Source: Aphodosoma sp045658305 (GTDB lineage: Bacteria > Bacteroidota > Bacteroidia > Bacteroidales > Paludibacteraceae). Taken from it: DNA of 61,273 bases. The stretch is taken from NCBI GenBank assembly GCA_045658305.1, contig JAZOUT010000116.1:1-61273 (forward strand), in the 5' to 3' direction. A program made the translations under genes and the position numbers. Numbering within the stretch: the stretch's first letter is position 1; every line of letters begins with the position of its first letter. Below the pieces are notes generated by a model. It had not been told where the DNA came from and ran no database searches. It saw nothing but the letters and a program-made list of their open reading frames with translations. Shown one piece after another: positions 41,871 to 50,350 of this stretch.

Positions 41871-43817
41871 ATGCGTAAACTATTTTCAATATTTTTCTTT
41901 CTATTGATTGCGGGATTGGCATTTGGTCAGTTTCGCGATTTACCTATGCCTACAGAAAAGAAAGATACAGTGAAGCGTGATATCAAAACTTGGACTGTAG
42001 ATGATATATATGGTGTAGCAGATACTGTGGTGATTGATTCTTTGATTACAAGTTATCAAGACAATCAGCCTATAAATAACTATAGTATAGCTAATTCATG
42101 GAATGGTAACTTGGGTTCGCCTCTTGAATCAAAGGTATATTTCGACCGTAAGGTGAGTTCACGAGAAGATATGTTTGAGCGTGCGTATGCCCCTTATTTG
42201 ATAAAGCCATCGGATGTGAGATACTACGATACTAAGCAACCATTTTCGCAAATGGTCTATCGTTCAGCTTTTCCGAGGAACAATGAGGAGGATTATTTCA
42301 AGATAATGCTTACGCTAAATGCTAACAAATATGTCAATGTGGGCGGTTTGTGTAATTTGATTTATGGTCGTGGTCAGTATCAAAATCAATCATCTAATAT
42401 GTTGAATGGTGGATTTTGGACTACTTACACAGGCAAGCAATATGAGATTGTGTCGTCAGTAATGTTTAATTCGTTCAAGAACCGTGAGAATGGAGGTATC
42501 ACTGATAATAGTTATATTCTTACTCCTCAGTATTCACTTCAAGCAAACAATATTCCTGTTAATTTCTCTAACGCACAGTCGGCATATCGCAATTTCAATT
42601 ACTTCTTTAACCATCGCTATAAATTAGGTCGTGATATGGAGCGTAAGGCGAAGAATGTGTTTGGAGAGGATTCTACATATACTGAGTATGTTACGATAAT
42701 AACACTAACTCATACATTTCATGCTGAAGATGTTGCACGCAAGTATGTAGAAGAGAGTATGCCTATGGGATTCTATGCGAATAACTACTTCTCCGACAAT
42801 TACACTAAGGATTCGACTGCTTATTGGTCTATAGCTAATACATTTGCTATTACGTTGGATGAGGAATTTAATCGTTTGATGCGGTTTGGCCTTTCGGCAT
42901 ACGTGAAGTATGATGTGCGCCATTATGGTATGGGAATTAAGAATAGGGAAGACACCGTAAGATTTGATAACTCATATTCTCATAACTTGATATTGGGTGC
43001 AAACTTATTTAAGCGTGAAGGTAAATGGATTAAGTATGACATCGACGGACGCATCTATCTTATTGGTCCACACATTGGTGAGTTCGACCTTGATGGACGT
43101 TTTGATTTTGATTTCAGAGTAGGGCGTGAGCCGTTGGCTATTATGGCTGCAGCAGGATTTCGTAATTATTCGGCATATCATCAATATCGCTATTATGAAA
43201 GTAACCACTTCCGTTGGAGCGATTTAGACTTCAACAACTCGTTGGCATTAGATATCAAGGGACGCATCAGTTTACCTAAACGCAATATTTTGGTTGGTGT
43301 ACAGTTCCAAAATCTCACTAACTATGTATATTTGAATGAGAAATGTATGCCTACTCAACACGATGGTAATGTGCAAGTATTAGCAGTGGATGTATTGGCA
43401 AAGTTAAAAGCATGGAGATTTCATTTAGATATGCAGGCTGTGTATCAGTTGACTGGCAATCGCAATATTTTGCCTTTGCCTGATGTGGCTTTGTATGGCA
43501 ATTTCTATTATATGGATAAGTTTTTCAAGGTGTTGACTGTGCAATTAGGTGCTTCGGTGCGCTATCATACAGCTTATTATGGTAATGCTTATATGCCTGC
43601 TTTAGGACAATTTTATTTGCAGAAAGAATTGTTGGTAGGTAACTATCCAGAGATGAATGTTTATGCCAATTTCCACTTAAAAACAGTACGATTCTTCGTT
43701 CAATACTATCACTTGAATAAGGGTTTATTTGGTGGAACTAACTATCTCTCTATGCCTAACTATCCAATCAATCCAGGCACATTCCAATTTGGCTTGAGTT
43801 GGAACTTTTGGGAATAA
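41871..43817 (+). CDS. Putative porin (Porin_10/DUF4289 type)
   Basis: A 648-residue outer-membrane protein counted from the ATG at 41871 (MRKLFSIFFFLLIAGLAFGQ, a signal peptide). It is beta-rich throughout with many aromatic turns and a C-terminal strand GLSWNFWE. The N-terminal pattern (SPLESKVYFDRKVSSREDMFERAYAPYLIKPSDVRYYDTKQPFS) is typical of the putative porin family of Bacteroidota. The cargo is unknown. It is a monocistronic unit between its own promoter and a strong hairpin terminator. Confidence 0.87.
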   Translation: MRKLFSIFFFLLIAGLAFGQFRDLPMPTEKKDTVKRDIKTWTVDDIYGVADTVVIDSLITSYQDNQPINNYSIANSWNGNLGSPLESKVYFDRKVSSREDMFERAYAPYLIKPSDVRYYDTKQPFSQMVYRSAFPRNNEEDYFKIMLTLNANKYVNVGGLCNLIYGRGQYQNQSSNMLNGGFWTTYTGKQYEIVSSVMFNSFKNRENGGITDNSYILTPQYSLQANNIPVNFSNAQSAYRNFNYFFNHRYKLGRDMERKAKNVFGEDSTYTEYVTIITLTHTFHAEDVARKYVEESMPMGFYANNYFSDNYTKDSTAYWSIANTFAITLDEEFNRLMRFGLSAYVKYDVRHYGMGIKNREDTVRFDNSYSHNLILGANLFKREGKWIKYDIDGRIYLIGPHIGEFDLDGRFDFDFRVGREPLAIMAAAGFRNYSAYHQYRYYESNHFRWSDLDFNNSLALDIKGRISLPKRNILVGVQFQNLTNYVYLNEKCMPTQHDGNVQVLAVDVLAKLKAWRFHLDMQAVYQLTGNRNILPLPDVALYGNFYYMDKFFKVLTVQLGASVRYHTAYYGNAYMPALGQFYLQKELLVGNYPEMNVYANFHLKTVRFFVQYYHLNKGLFGGTNYLSMPNYPINPGTFQFGLSWNFWE

Positions 43818-43837
43818 TGATAGTAAATGGTATAAAT

Positions 43838-43877
43838 AAAAAAGCAGAAAGATATTGAATGGTCTTTCTGCTTTTTT
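43838..43877 (+). terminator. Terminator of the porin gene
   Basis: AAAAAAGCAGAAAGA and TCTTTCTGCTTTTTT pair over a ten-base loop. The symmetric tails could also serve the convergent DUF4293 gene. Confidence 0.9.
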
Positions 43878-43903
43878 ATTTGATTTAATTTAATGTGATG
43901 AGA

Positions 43904-44374
43904 TTAGCGTAAGCGATCAAGAGAACGAACGAGAGCTTCATCTTTAGCGATTGCACGGAGAGCAAGATATGTTAGGATGGCACTAATAAAAGGTAGAATA
44001 ATAGGCCAAGAGAGAGTTGTGCTATCCATTGGATTTTGTTGAAGTATAACATAGCGAGTAAAGAAGAAAATAGCATAGTAACCAATTAGAAGTACCATGT
44101 TGAAACTAGAGAAACGCATTTGAATTACGCGCCATTTATATGTAAATATTGTAAATATAGCAATTAAAAGAATAACTATATTTGTTATTGTTAACCACAT
44201 AGTTACACCATTGAGATGAAATCCGCCTTGTTCGACAGGATAGAATCCACGGAGAGTTGAGAGTGCATAGTCGATACCTTCAGGTGAGATTGTTCGCATT
44301 GAAGGTAAGAAAAGAGTGAAGCTCATTGCGATTACAATGATGAGTAGATAGAGTGTTTGAATGCGTTGAATCAT
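43904..44374 (-). CDS. DUF4293 family membrane protein
   Basis: A 156-residue inner-membrane protein with four predicted spans. It matches the DUF4293 family: MIQRIQTLYLLIIVIAMSFTLFLP at the start and ILTYLALRAIAKDEALVRSLDRLR at the end. The function is unknown. The next genes on this strand (HAD protein, a membrane protein, RecR) may form a loose cluster. The leader carries 7-bp repeats (44376-44425). Confidence 0.9.
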   Translation of the reverse strand: MIQRIQTLYLLIIVIAMSFTLFLPSMRTISPEGIDYALSTLRGFYPVEQGGFHLNGVTMWLTITNIVILLIAIFTIFTYKWRVIQMRFSSFNMVLLIGYYAIFFFTRYVILQQNPMDSTTLSWPIILPFISAILTYLALRAIAKDEALVRSLDRLR

Positions 44375-44375
44375 A

Positions 44376-44426
44376 ATTTTAATAGTAAGTAGTTAGTAAT
44401 GAGTAGTTAGTTAAGTACTAACTCGT
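44376..44426. repeat. Heptad-periodic repeat upstream of DUF4293 gene
   Basis: Units agtaagt, agttagt, aatgagt, agttagt, taagtac follow a 7-base period directly before the start codon. Confidence 0.6.
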
Positions 44427-44432
44427 TGTTTA

Positions 44433-44861
44433 TTATTGTTTTTTGAAGAAAGAGAATAGTCCTTTCTTTTTTGTTTCTTGAGGTTGATTTTCGAGATAGC
44501 GAGCTGCATCGGCTGATGTTTCATTGTACTTTATCATTCGGTAGATTATGCCCCAATCGGGTAGTCCACCAAGATTGCGATCGTCAATCCACATGTCTGC
44601 AGTAAGTTTGCGTGGTGTAGTATTATCCCAAGTTTCTTCAGGATAATTTTTATTTACGGCATAGAATTCAAGTCCGCGTTCACGGCAGTAGTTGACTGCA
44701 TCATTGAGAAGTTCGCCTTCGCGTACAGTCCAGAGGATCAGCTGATGATGACATTCGTTTTGAAGACGTTTGAGCACGTCGATAGCAAATGGAATTGGTT
44801 TTCCAATGGCAGGGTAGGCATGTTCTACGATTGTGCCATCGAAATCTACGGCTATAGTCAT
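44433..44861 (-). CDS. Small HAD-type hydrolase (BT0820-like)
   Basis: A 142-residue HAD-superfamily protein. The catalytic aspartates are Asp6 and Asp8 in AVDFDGTIVEH, motif II is LILWTVREG, and the acidic motif is MWIDDRNLGG. The C-terminus ends in a Lys/Phe-rich tail (KKKGLFSFFKKQ). The family acts on phosphate monoesters in the cytosol; its substrate is not known. It lies 18 bases from the next gene. Confidence 0.88.
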   Translation of the reverse strand: MTIAVDFDGTIVEHAYPAIGKPIPFAIDVLKRLQNECHHQLILWTVREGELLNDAVNYCRERGLEFYAVNKNYPEETWDNTTPRKLTADMWIDDRNLGGLPDWGIIYRMIKYNETSADAARYLENQPQETKKKGLFSFFKKQ

Positions 44862-44879
44862 ATTTTAGTAATTGTGTTT

Positions 44880-45368
44880 TTAGTTTTCTGTAGAGTTTTC
44901 GTCTGTTGTATCTTCGATGTTTTCTTCAGTTGGGGTTAGAGGAGTAAGGTCGGCATTAATGCGTTTTTCGGTTGGTTTACAGATTATTAAGCCTATCATA
45001 CAAATACCTGCTACCCAAAAGAGATATTTGACTTGGAATACGTAAATACCAAAAATAGAAGCAATTAGTCCAATTGTTATGATTGCGAGGCGGAGTACCC
45101 CATAGATTTTATAATAGTATTCGCGTGAACCATCATCAGGAATTTGTTTGAGGCGTTTTACTCCGAAACTGAAGAGTTTGAATGATAATGGGAATGAAAG
45201 AATTACATACCAAAGGATGATGGTGTAGTAGGTGATAGAGGCTTGGCTATCGGCGTTGAAGTAAATACCTTTGTGGTATGTTAGGTGGTAGCCTATCATG
45301 GCTGAAATAATTGTAAGGAGTAATGTGAGATAGTAGGTGATAGTTAGAATGTGTTTTGGGTGTTTCAT
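44880..45368 (-). CDS. Unknown membrane protein, 162 aa
   Basis: Not recognised. It has four hydrophobic segments (about 11-29, 46-65, 90-108, 114-130) and an acidic Thr/Glu-rich C-terminal tail (TPTEENIEDTTDENSTEN). It is close to the HAD gene and may be co-transcribed. Confidence 0.75.
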   Translation of the reverse strand: MKHPKHILTITYYLTLLLTIISAMIGYHLTYHKGIYFNADSQASITYYTIILWYVILSFPLSFKLFSFGVKRLKQIPDDGSREYYYKIYGVLRLAIITIGLIASIFGIYVFQVKYLFWVAGICMIGLIICKPTEKRINADLTPLTPTEENIEDTTDENSTEN

Positions 45369-45400
45369 AATGTGTAGTTATTGTATTTTATTGATAGTTT

Positions 45401-45444
45401 TGAAGGTTGCTTGAGGGTTGCTTGCAGTATGCTGTATCCTATAT
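45401..45444. repeat. 11-bp repeat array
   Basis: Units tgaaggttgct, tgagggttgct, tgcagtatgct, gtatcctatat have an 11-base period. The first units match the array at 9060. The segment tcctatatttaaatatagga next to it is palindromic. Confidence 0.7.
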
Positions 45445-45477
45445 TTAAATATAGGAGGGGGTTATTGTATTTTAGTG

Positions 45478-46092
45478 TTATTTGTTATTGTATTTTATAC
45501 GATTAGTAATTGAGCGTCCGAGAGTGATTTCATCGGCATATTCGAGGTCATCGCCAATGGCAACTCCACGTGCTATTGTGGTTATAGTTACTGGTAAGTG
45601 TGCAAGCTTGCGATAGATATAGAAACATGTTGTGTCGCCTTCCATATTTGGACTAAGAGCAAGTATGACCTCTTTGATGTTGCCTTGTTCGACGCGCTCA
45701 ATAAGTGAAAATATTTCTAGGTCGTTGGGAGATATGCCATTCATTGGGGATATGACTCCACCGAGAACATGATAAGAACCATGGTATTGGGCTGTATTTT
45801 CGATGAGCATAACCTCTTTGATTGATTCGACAACGCAGATTGTGGTTTTGTCGCGTTTAGGGTCAGAGCATATTTCACATATTGGTTTGTCGGAAATATT
45901 GTGACATTCTTCGCAATACTGAATATTTTCGCTCATTTCGCTAATGGCAGATATAAATTTGTTGGCATTAGCTGGGCCTTGGCGGAGTATATGCAAAGCC
46001 ATACGGAGAGCAGATTTGCGTCCGATGCCAGGTAGTGAAGCAAATGCATTTACTGCATTTTCAAGTAGTTGCGAAGAATATTTTTGTATCAT
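45478..46092 (-). CDS. recR: Recombination protein RecR
   Basis: A 204-residue protein. The helix-hairpin-helix region (FASLPGIGRKSALRMALHILR), the zinc finger (CEECHNISDKPICEIC) and the Toprim domain (TICVVESIKEVMLIENT, LSPNMEGDTTCFYIYRKL) are all in the expected order. It works with RecF/RecO to load RecA on gapped DNA. A -7 box (TATCTTTG, minus, 46103-46110) gives a leader of a few bases. Confidence 0.97.
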   Translation of the reverse strand: MIQKYSSQLLENAVNAFASLPGIGRKSALRMALHILRQGPANANKFISAISEMSENIQYCEECHNISDKPICEICSDPKRDKTTICVVESIKEVMLIENTAQYHGSYHVLGGVISPMNGISPNDLEIFSLIERVEQGNIKEVILALSPNMEGDTTCFYIYRKLAHLPVTITTIARGVAIGDDLEYADEITLGRSITNRIKYNNK

Positions 46093-46171
46093 AAATAAAG
46101 TACAAAGATACTTATTTTAATTTAAAATTCATAATTTATTGTACATAAATTTATATTTAAATTATTTTTAC

Positions 46172-46180
46172 TAACTTTGC
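46172..46180 (+). promoter_or_regulatory. Promoter -7 box, start codon at or near +1
   Basis: TAACTTTGC ends four bases before the ATG of the downstream lipoprotein gene, so the mRNA is probably leaderless. Confidence 0.65.
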
Positions 46181-46183
46181 AGT

Positions 46184-47281
46184 ATGAAAAACAATTATTT
46201 ATTATTACTTTTAATAACCTTATTATTAGTTGGTTGTGTGTCTCAACGGAGACGACTAAGAGGAGGAGAAAGATACGAATCGGAGATAATTGTTGAACCA
46301 GATACAACAATTGTGCCTATTTTTGATCCTGCTATATTATATGTGTTAGCAAGGGAGTATGAAGGTGCGCAAGATACATTGCGTAGTATGGGTGAATATG
46401 TAGAAGAACGATTGATAGAGCTGTATCCTGAACAAGCTTATAGAGGTATGATGTCGAAAATGGCAGATGCAACTATGAGTTATTTGCAAGGGGTTCATCG
46501 GTTGCCTCAATATAGGGCAAATACAATTGATGGTCTTATGATATCATCGCCTAATGAGGTGTATTTCAATTCGGTTTCAGATTCAGCAGAAGTAGAGTTA
46601 ATGCAGATGACAGAGGCAGAAGCTTCTATTTTCTGGGATTTGAATAATTTGGCAGATGCTGAAAATAAGGTGAGATTGGTAGATTTTGATAGTATAAGTG
46701 CTTTTGATAGCGAATGGGGATTGAAGACTGTACTGATGGGCGATGAGATTCCGTATATTGCAAAAGAGGAGTGGGCTATGTCGTTTGTGAGTATGGGTGT
46801 TGCGTCATCTACGATTTATCGTATAATACAGGCAAAGGCGAGAGCGGAGTATGTTGCTCGTCATTTTTATAAAATCAATACAAGTTATGGTAAGCGAGGC
46901 GATGCTTATAAGCATATATTTGTAAATCTTCTTTTACGTAGATATACTACGTCACGAATAGCTTGGCTTGTAATGGATGTATATTGGGAGCGAGCAAGTA
47001 TTAATAGTCCTTGTGATAATGTGATGGATTTTCATAATAACCTTGTAGGTCGTGAATATCAGTATAATAATTTGTTAGGAGGTAGTGATGATTGGCGTGA
47101 ATGGGCATATAATTTGCGTGATTTTATTAATGACACAACACGAAATGCTGAATTTATGAATTGGAGATTGGATACACCTTCTTTGATTGTGAATGAAGAG
47201 GAAAAGAGAGTTAATCCTAATAAATATATTTATTGGAGTAAAGATTCGGAGTCTTTGGAGTCAATAAAGAAAAATAAATAG
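46184..47281 (+). CDS. Unknown lipoprotein, 365 aa
   Basis: A lipoprotein by its lipobox (LLLVGC, Cys18). The rest is mostly helical with many acidic residues; no family was recognised. It shows RMMSKMADATMSYLQG-type helices and an aromatic-rich C-terminal third. It begins within a few bases of its predicted transcription start and ends at a symmetric terminator shared with trxB. Confidence 0.82.
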   Translation: MKNNYLLLLLITLLLVGCVSQRRRLRGGERYESEIIVEPDTTIVPIFDPAILYVLAREYEGAQDTLRSMGEYVEERLIELYPEQAYRGMMSKMADATMSYLQGVHRLPQYRANTIDGLMISSPNEVYFNSVSDSAEVELMQMTEAEASIFWDLNNLADAENKVRLVDFDSISAFDSEWGLKTVLMGDEIPYIAKEEWAMSFVSMGVASSTIYRIIQAKARAEYVARHFYKINTSYGKRGDAYKHIFVNLLLRRYTTSRIAWLVMDVYWERASINSPCDNVMDFHNNLVGREYQYNNLLGGSDDWREWAYNLRDFINDTTRNAEFMNWRLDTPSLIVNEEEKRVNPNKYIYWSKDSESLESIKKNK

Positions 47282-47288
47282 TTTAAAT

Positions 47289-47326
47289 AAAAAACAGGCT
47301 AACTTGATCAAGTTAGCCTGTTTTTT
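47289..47326. terminator. Bidirectional terminator between the lipoprotein gene and trxB
   Basis: AACAGGCTAACTTGATCAAG lies in a near-perfect palindrome flanked by A and T runs on both sides. It fits both converging genes. Confidence 0.9.
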
Positions 47327-47345
47327 ATTGTTTATATGTGAGTTA

Positions 47346-48284
47346 TTACTCCATAGACGCGAGATATTTTTCAGCTTCCATAGCTGATTTACAGCCAGAA
47401 GCAGCAGCGCAGATTGCTTGACGATAGATTGGGTCAGCAACGTCGCCAGCAGCGAATACACCTGGTACATTTGTAAGAGGGCGGAATGGTTCAGTAAGAA
47501 TGTAGCCTTCTTCGTTAGTGTTGATGTATTTTTTGAAGATGTCGCTGTTAGGGTGGTGACCGATAGCGAGGAAGAATCCATCGATTTTGATATCAACGAT
47601 TTCTTCGTCAGCTTCGCCTTTGCGTTTGATGAGTTTAGCACCTTCGAGGAGGTCTTCACCATAGAGGCTTTGAGTGTTGTGTTCGAAGAGAACTGTGATT
47701 TTTTCGTTTTTGAATACGCGGTCTTGCATTACTTTAGATGCACGGAGGAATGGTTTACGCACGATGAGGTAAACTTTTTCGCAAAGACCAGCGAGGTAGC
47801 ATGCTTCTTCGCAAGCAGTGTCGCCACCACCTACTACTGCAACTGTTTTTTTGCGGTAGAAGAAACCGTCGCAAGTAGCACAAGCTGATACGCCTTTACC
47901 CATATATTTTTGTTCATCGGCAAGACCGAGGTATTTAGCACTTGCACCAGTAGCGATGATAACTGTGTCGGCTTCGATGATTTTTTCGCCGTCGATAGTA
48001 AGTTTTTTAGGTGAGCAGCTAAAGTCAACGTCAGTGATGCAACCGAAACGCACGTCAGTACCAAAGCGTTCAGCTTGAGCGCGAAGGTCAGCCATCATAA
48101 GGTTAGCATCAATACCTTCAGGATAACCTGGGAAGTTTTCGATTTCAGTTGTTTGTGTCAATTGACCACCAGATTGCATACCCTCGTAGAGTACAGGAGC
48201 AAGGTTAGCGCGTGAAGCGTAGATTGCGGCTGTGTAGCCTGCAGGGCCTGAGCCAATGATAAGGCATTTTACTTTTTCGTTCAT
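47346..48284 (-). CDS. trxB: Thioredoxin reductase
   Basis: A 312-residue flavoprotein. The FAD-binding GSGPAGYTAAIYASRA, the redox pair Cys135/Cys138 in SACATCDGFF, the NADPH-binding VVGGGDTACEEA and the C-terminal GVFAAGDVADPIYRQA are all present. It reduces thioredoxin with NADPH. The promoter is clear (48341-48372). The leader includes 7-bp repeats next to the start. Confidence 0.97.
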   Translation of the reverse strand: MNEKVKCLIIGSGPAGYTAAIYASRANLAPVLYEGMQSGGQLTQTTEIENFPGYPEGIDANLMMADLRAQAERFGTDVRFGCITDVDFSCSPKKLTIDGEKIIEADTVIIATGASAKYLGLADEQKYMGKGVSACATCDGFFYRKKTVAVVGGGDTACEEACYLAGLCEKVYLIVRKPFLRASKVMQDRVFKNEKITVLFEHNTQSLYGEDLLEGAKLIKRKGEADEEIVDIKIDGFFLAIGHHPNSDIFKKYINTNEEGYILTEPFRPLTNVPGVFAAGDVADPIYRQAICAAASGCKSAMEAEKYLASME

Positions 48285-48340
48285 AATTATATTAATGATT
48301 AGTTATTAACGATATTTGTATCGTTGGTATACTTGAGCAC

Positions 48341-48372
48341 GCAAAGTTACGATATTTTTGTCATATTGGCAA
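48341..48372 (-). promoter_or_regulatory. Promoter of trxB
   Basis: Minus strand TTG at 48370-48372, 20 bases, TAACTTTGC at 48341-48349. Confidence 0.75.
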
Positions 48373-48382
48373 GTCTTTTTGT

Positions 48383-49609
48383 TTAATTTGCAAGCCAATT
48401 TTCAGGATTCTGTATTTCGGTGTCTTTGTAGAGCATGAAATATAGTTCAGTTTTGTTGTCGTTCTCCGTGTCGGTGAAGACTTTACCTATCTTTTGTTTA
48501 GTTGATATTTTGTCGCCAACTTTCACATAAAGTGTTACAAGATTGGAATATACGGTGCGGTAGTTGCCATGTTTTACGATAACTGATTGGTTGCTACCTG
48601 GCACAGAGAAACATTGTGTTACTTCGCCTTCGAATACGGTACGGGCATCAGAGCCAGCTGGTATTTGGAAGTATGTTCCTTTGTTGTTTATCTGCACTTT
48701 GTCGAGGAAAGGGTGTGGTTGCACGCCAAAGTGTCCGCTGATAAATCCTTTTTCTACAGGGCGAGGTAGTTTGCCTTTGTTGGCTTCGAAGTTGCCAGCC
48801 ACGAGTTTCTCTTCTTTGCTGAGTTCGTATGGGTCTTTTTTGCCTTCTTGTTTAGCTTTTTTTGCTGCCTCATCTTTTTGTCGTTTGATTTCGGCGGCAA
48901 TCATGTCTTGGATTTTTTGATTGAGTTTATCGGCTTTTTTTTGTTGTTCTTTTTGTTTTTGTTTGAGTGATGATTCTTTCTTTTTTAGTGATGCTAATTC
49001 GTCGTTGCGTTTTCTGCGTTGTTGTTCAAGTCGTTGTTGTTCGAGTTCTTTTGCGCTAACGGCGGTCTCTTTTTGTATGCGGTTTTCGGTTAGTAGTTCT
49101 TCTTCGGTTTTGAGTTGTTGTGTGATTTTTGCTATTTCTTGAGCTTGATATTTGCGGTTAGCGGCTACTTGTTGTAGATAGCGGAAGCGTCGGAGGGCTT
49201 GGTTGAAGTTATCTGCTGACACTATAAATAGGATGGGCGAGAAGTATTTGTGGTGCGAATATAGGGCGCGAGTAGTTTGGGCGTACTCATCGCAGAGGCG
49301 TTCGAGGCGTTCTTGATGTGATAGGCGAGATGCTTGAAGAGATGAGATGTTTTCGTCGAGCAATCCGATTTCTTTGTTGAGTGCGTTGATGTAGTTTGCG
49401 CTCTGTTTGATAGAACGTTTAAGTAGGTTTAGTTTATTTTCCGTACCCTTTTTGTTTTTTTGTGTCTCGTTGAGTAGGCGATTTGTTACGGCAAGTTCAT
49501 CGAGAGCTTTTTTCTTTTCAGCTTCCAGCTCTTTGATAGTTTGAGCATTTAGGCTGATGCAGAATGTAGAAAGGGTGAAATATAGTAGAGTAGTAAGTAG
49601 TTTTTTCAT
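48383..49609 (-). CDS. EnvC-like murein hydrolase activator (degenerate M23 domain)
   Basis: The start at 49607-49609 (MKKLLTTLLYFTL) is preferred over 49633 because the promoter -7 box lies at 49638-49645. It gives 408 residues: signal peptide, long coiled coil (about 20-245, rich in Lys, Glu, Gln), then a C-terminal LytM/M23-type domain. In the M23 fold the zinc ligands seem lost: the usual HKGIDI position reads NNKGTYF, and the last HxH reads YSNL-type without the histidine. Such EnvC-like proteins activate amidases during cell division without cutting the wall themselves. Confidence 0.9.
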   Translation of the reverse strand: MKKLLTTLLYFTLSTFCISLNAQTIKELEAEKKKALDELAVTNRLLNETQKNKKGTENKLNLLKRSIKQSANYINALNKEIGLLDENISSLQASRLSHQERLERLCDEYAQTTRALYSHHKYFSPILFIVSADNFNQALRRFRYLQQVAANRKYQAQEIAKITQQLKTEEELLTENRIQKETAVSAKELEQQRLEQQRRKRNDELASLKKKESSLKQKQKEQQKKADKLNQKIQDMIAAEIKRQKDEAAKKAKQEGKKDPYELSKEEKLVAGNFEANKGKLPRPVEKGFISGHFGVQPHPFLDKVQINNKGTYFQIPAGSDARTVFEGEVTQCFSVPGSNQSVIVKHGNYRTVYSNLVTLYVKVGDKISTKQKIGKVFTDTENDNKTELYFMLYKDTEIQNPENWLAN

Positions 49610-49637
49610 ATATGATTTTACATAAAAATTCATTGTA

Positions 49638-49645
49638 CAAAATTA
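49638..49645 (-). promoter_or_regulatory. Promoter -7 box of the EnvC-like gene
   Basis: Minus strand TAATTTTG, 29 bases upstream of the preferred ATG. It decides the start choice. Confidence 0.6.
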
Positions 49646-50284
49646 TAAAAAAAAATTGATATAGTCATAGTTTCTTCGAAAAATAATTTATTGTGATTGA
49701 AGAAATGTGTGTTTAGGTTAAATGTGTTTATATTTTTGGTAAAAAGGAATTAAATTTATAGTGAATTTTAGGTGAGGTGATGTAGTTTTAGGGTTATGTG
49801 TACATAAGGTTATAGTATATTTATAGTATGTTTATAGTATATTTATCATATATTTATAGTATATTTATAGTATGTTATAGATAAGGGATGGATAGGGTTA
49901 TTTGTTGGTTTAGTTGAATGGTTGTTTAGTTTGATTAAGTGTGGTCTGTTTAGATATTTTAGTTGAGGGTTCGAATGTTGTAGTGTGAGAATGATTGGAA
50001 TTTTGAGTGTAAGAGGGTTGCGGATTTGGAGTTTTGTAGTATTTATTGGGGAAGTGAGGGTGTTAGTAAGTTTTTTTGAAAAAGTTTAGGTTTCTTTTGG
50101 ATTTTTATGAAAAATATAGTACATTTGCAAGGTGATTTATTGTCCGAGATGTGCGATTTTGGAAAACTTTTTTGAAAATGATTTACAAAAAGTTAACCAA
50201 AATAGTTTAGGGTTTAGAGTGTAGAGTATAGAGAACTTTCGGTGTTTGATTTTCAACATAAGTTCGTGATTTTACGTTTGCGGA
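49646..50284. other. C-depleted intergenic region with an 11-bp element
   Basis: No gene found. The plus strand from 49681 to 50100 contains only about six C among 420 bases while G is frequent. It contains the six-unit repeat (49811-49880) and a short heptad array (50210-50237). No cobalamin riboswitch was seen in front of the B12-dependent reductase. Confidence 0.75.
49811..49880 (+). repeat. Six-unit 11-bp repeat element, copy 3
   Basis: Plus strand: tatagtatatt, tatagtatgtt, tatagtatatt, tatcatatatt, tatagtatatt, tatagtatgtt, then atag. Six units. Confidence 0.88.
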
Positions 50285-50310
50285 TTGATAAATTATAATT
50301 TTTGTTCTCG

Positions 50311-50318
50311 TACTTTTG
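50311..50318 (+). promoter_or_regulatory. Promoter -7 box of nrdJ
   Basis: TACTTTTG. Because it lies downstream of the first possible start (50285, TTG), translation should begin at the GTG at 50351. Confidence 0.55.
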
Positions 50319-50350
50319 TATTAAAGAAAACAATAAAAAATATATATACC

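Noticed and set aside
49646..50350. Cobalamin riboswitch before the B12-dependent reductase
   Set aside because: No B12-box or conserved stem was found in this C-poor stretch.
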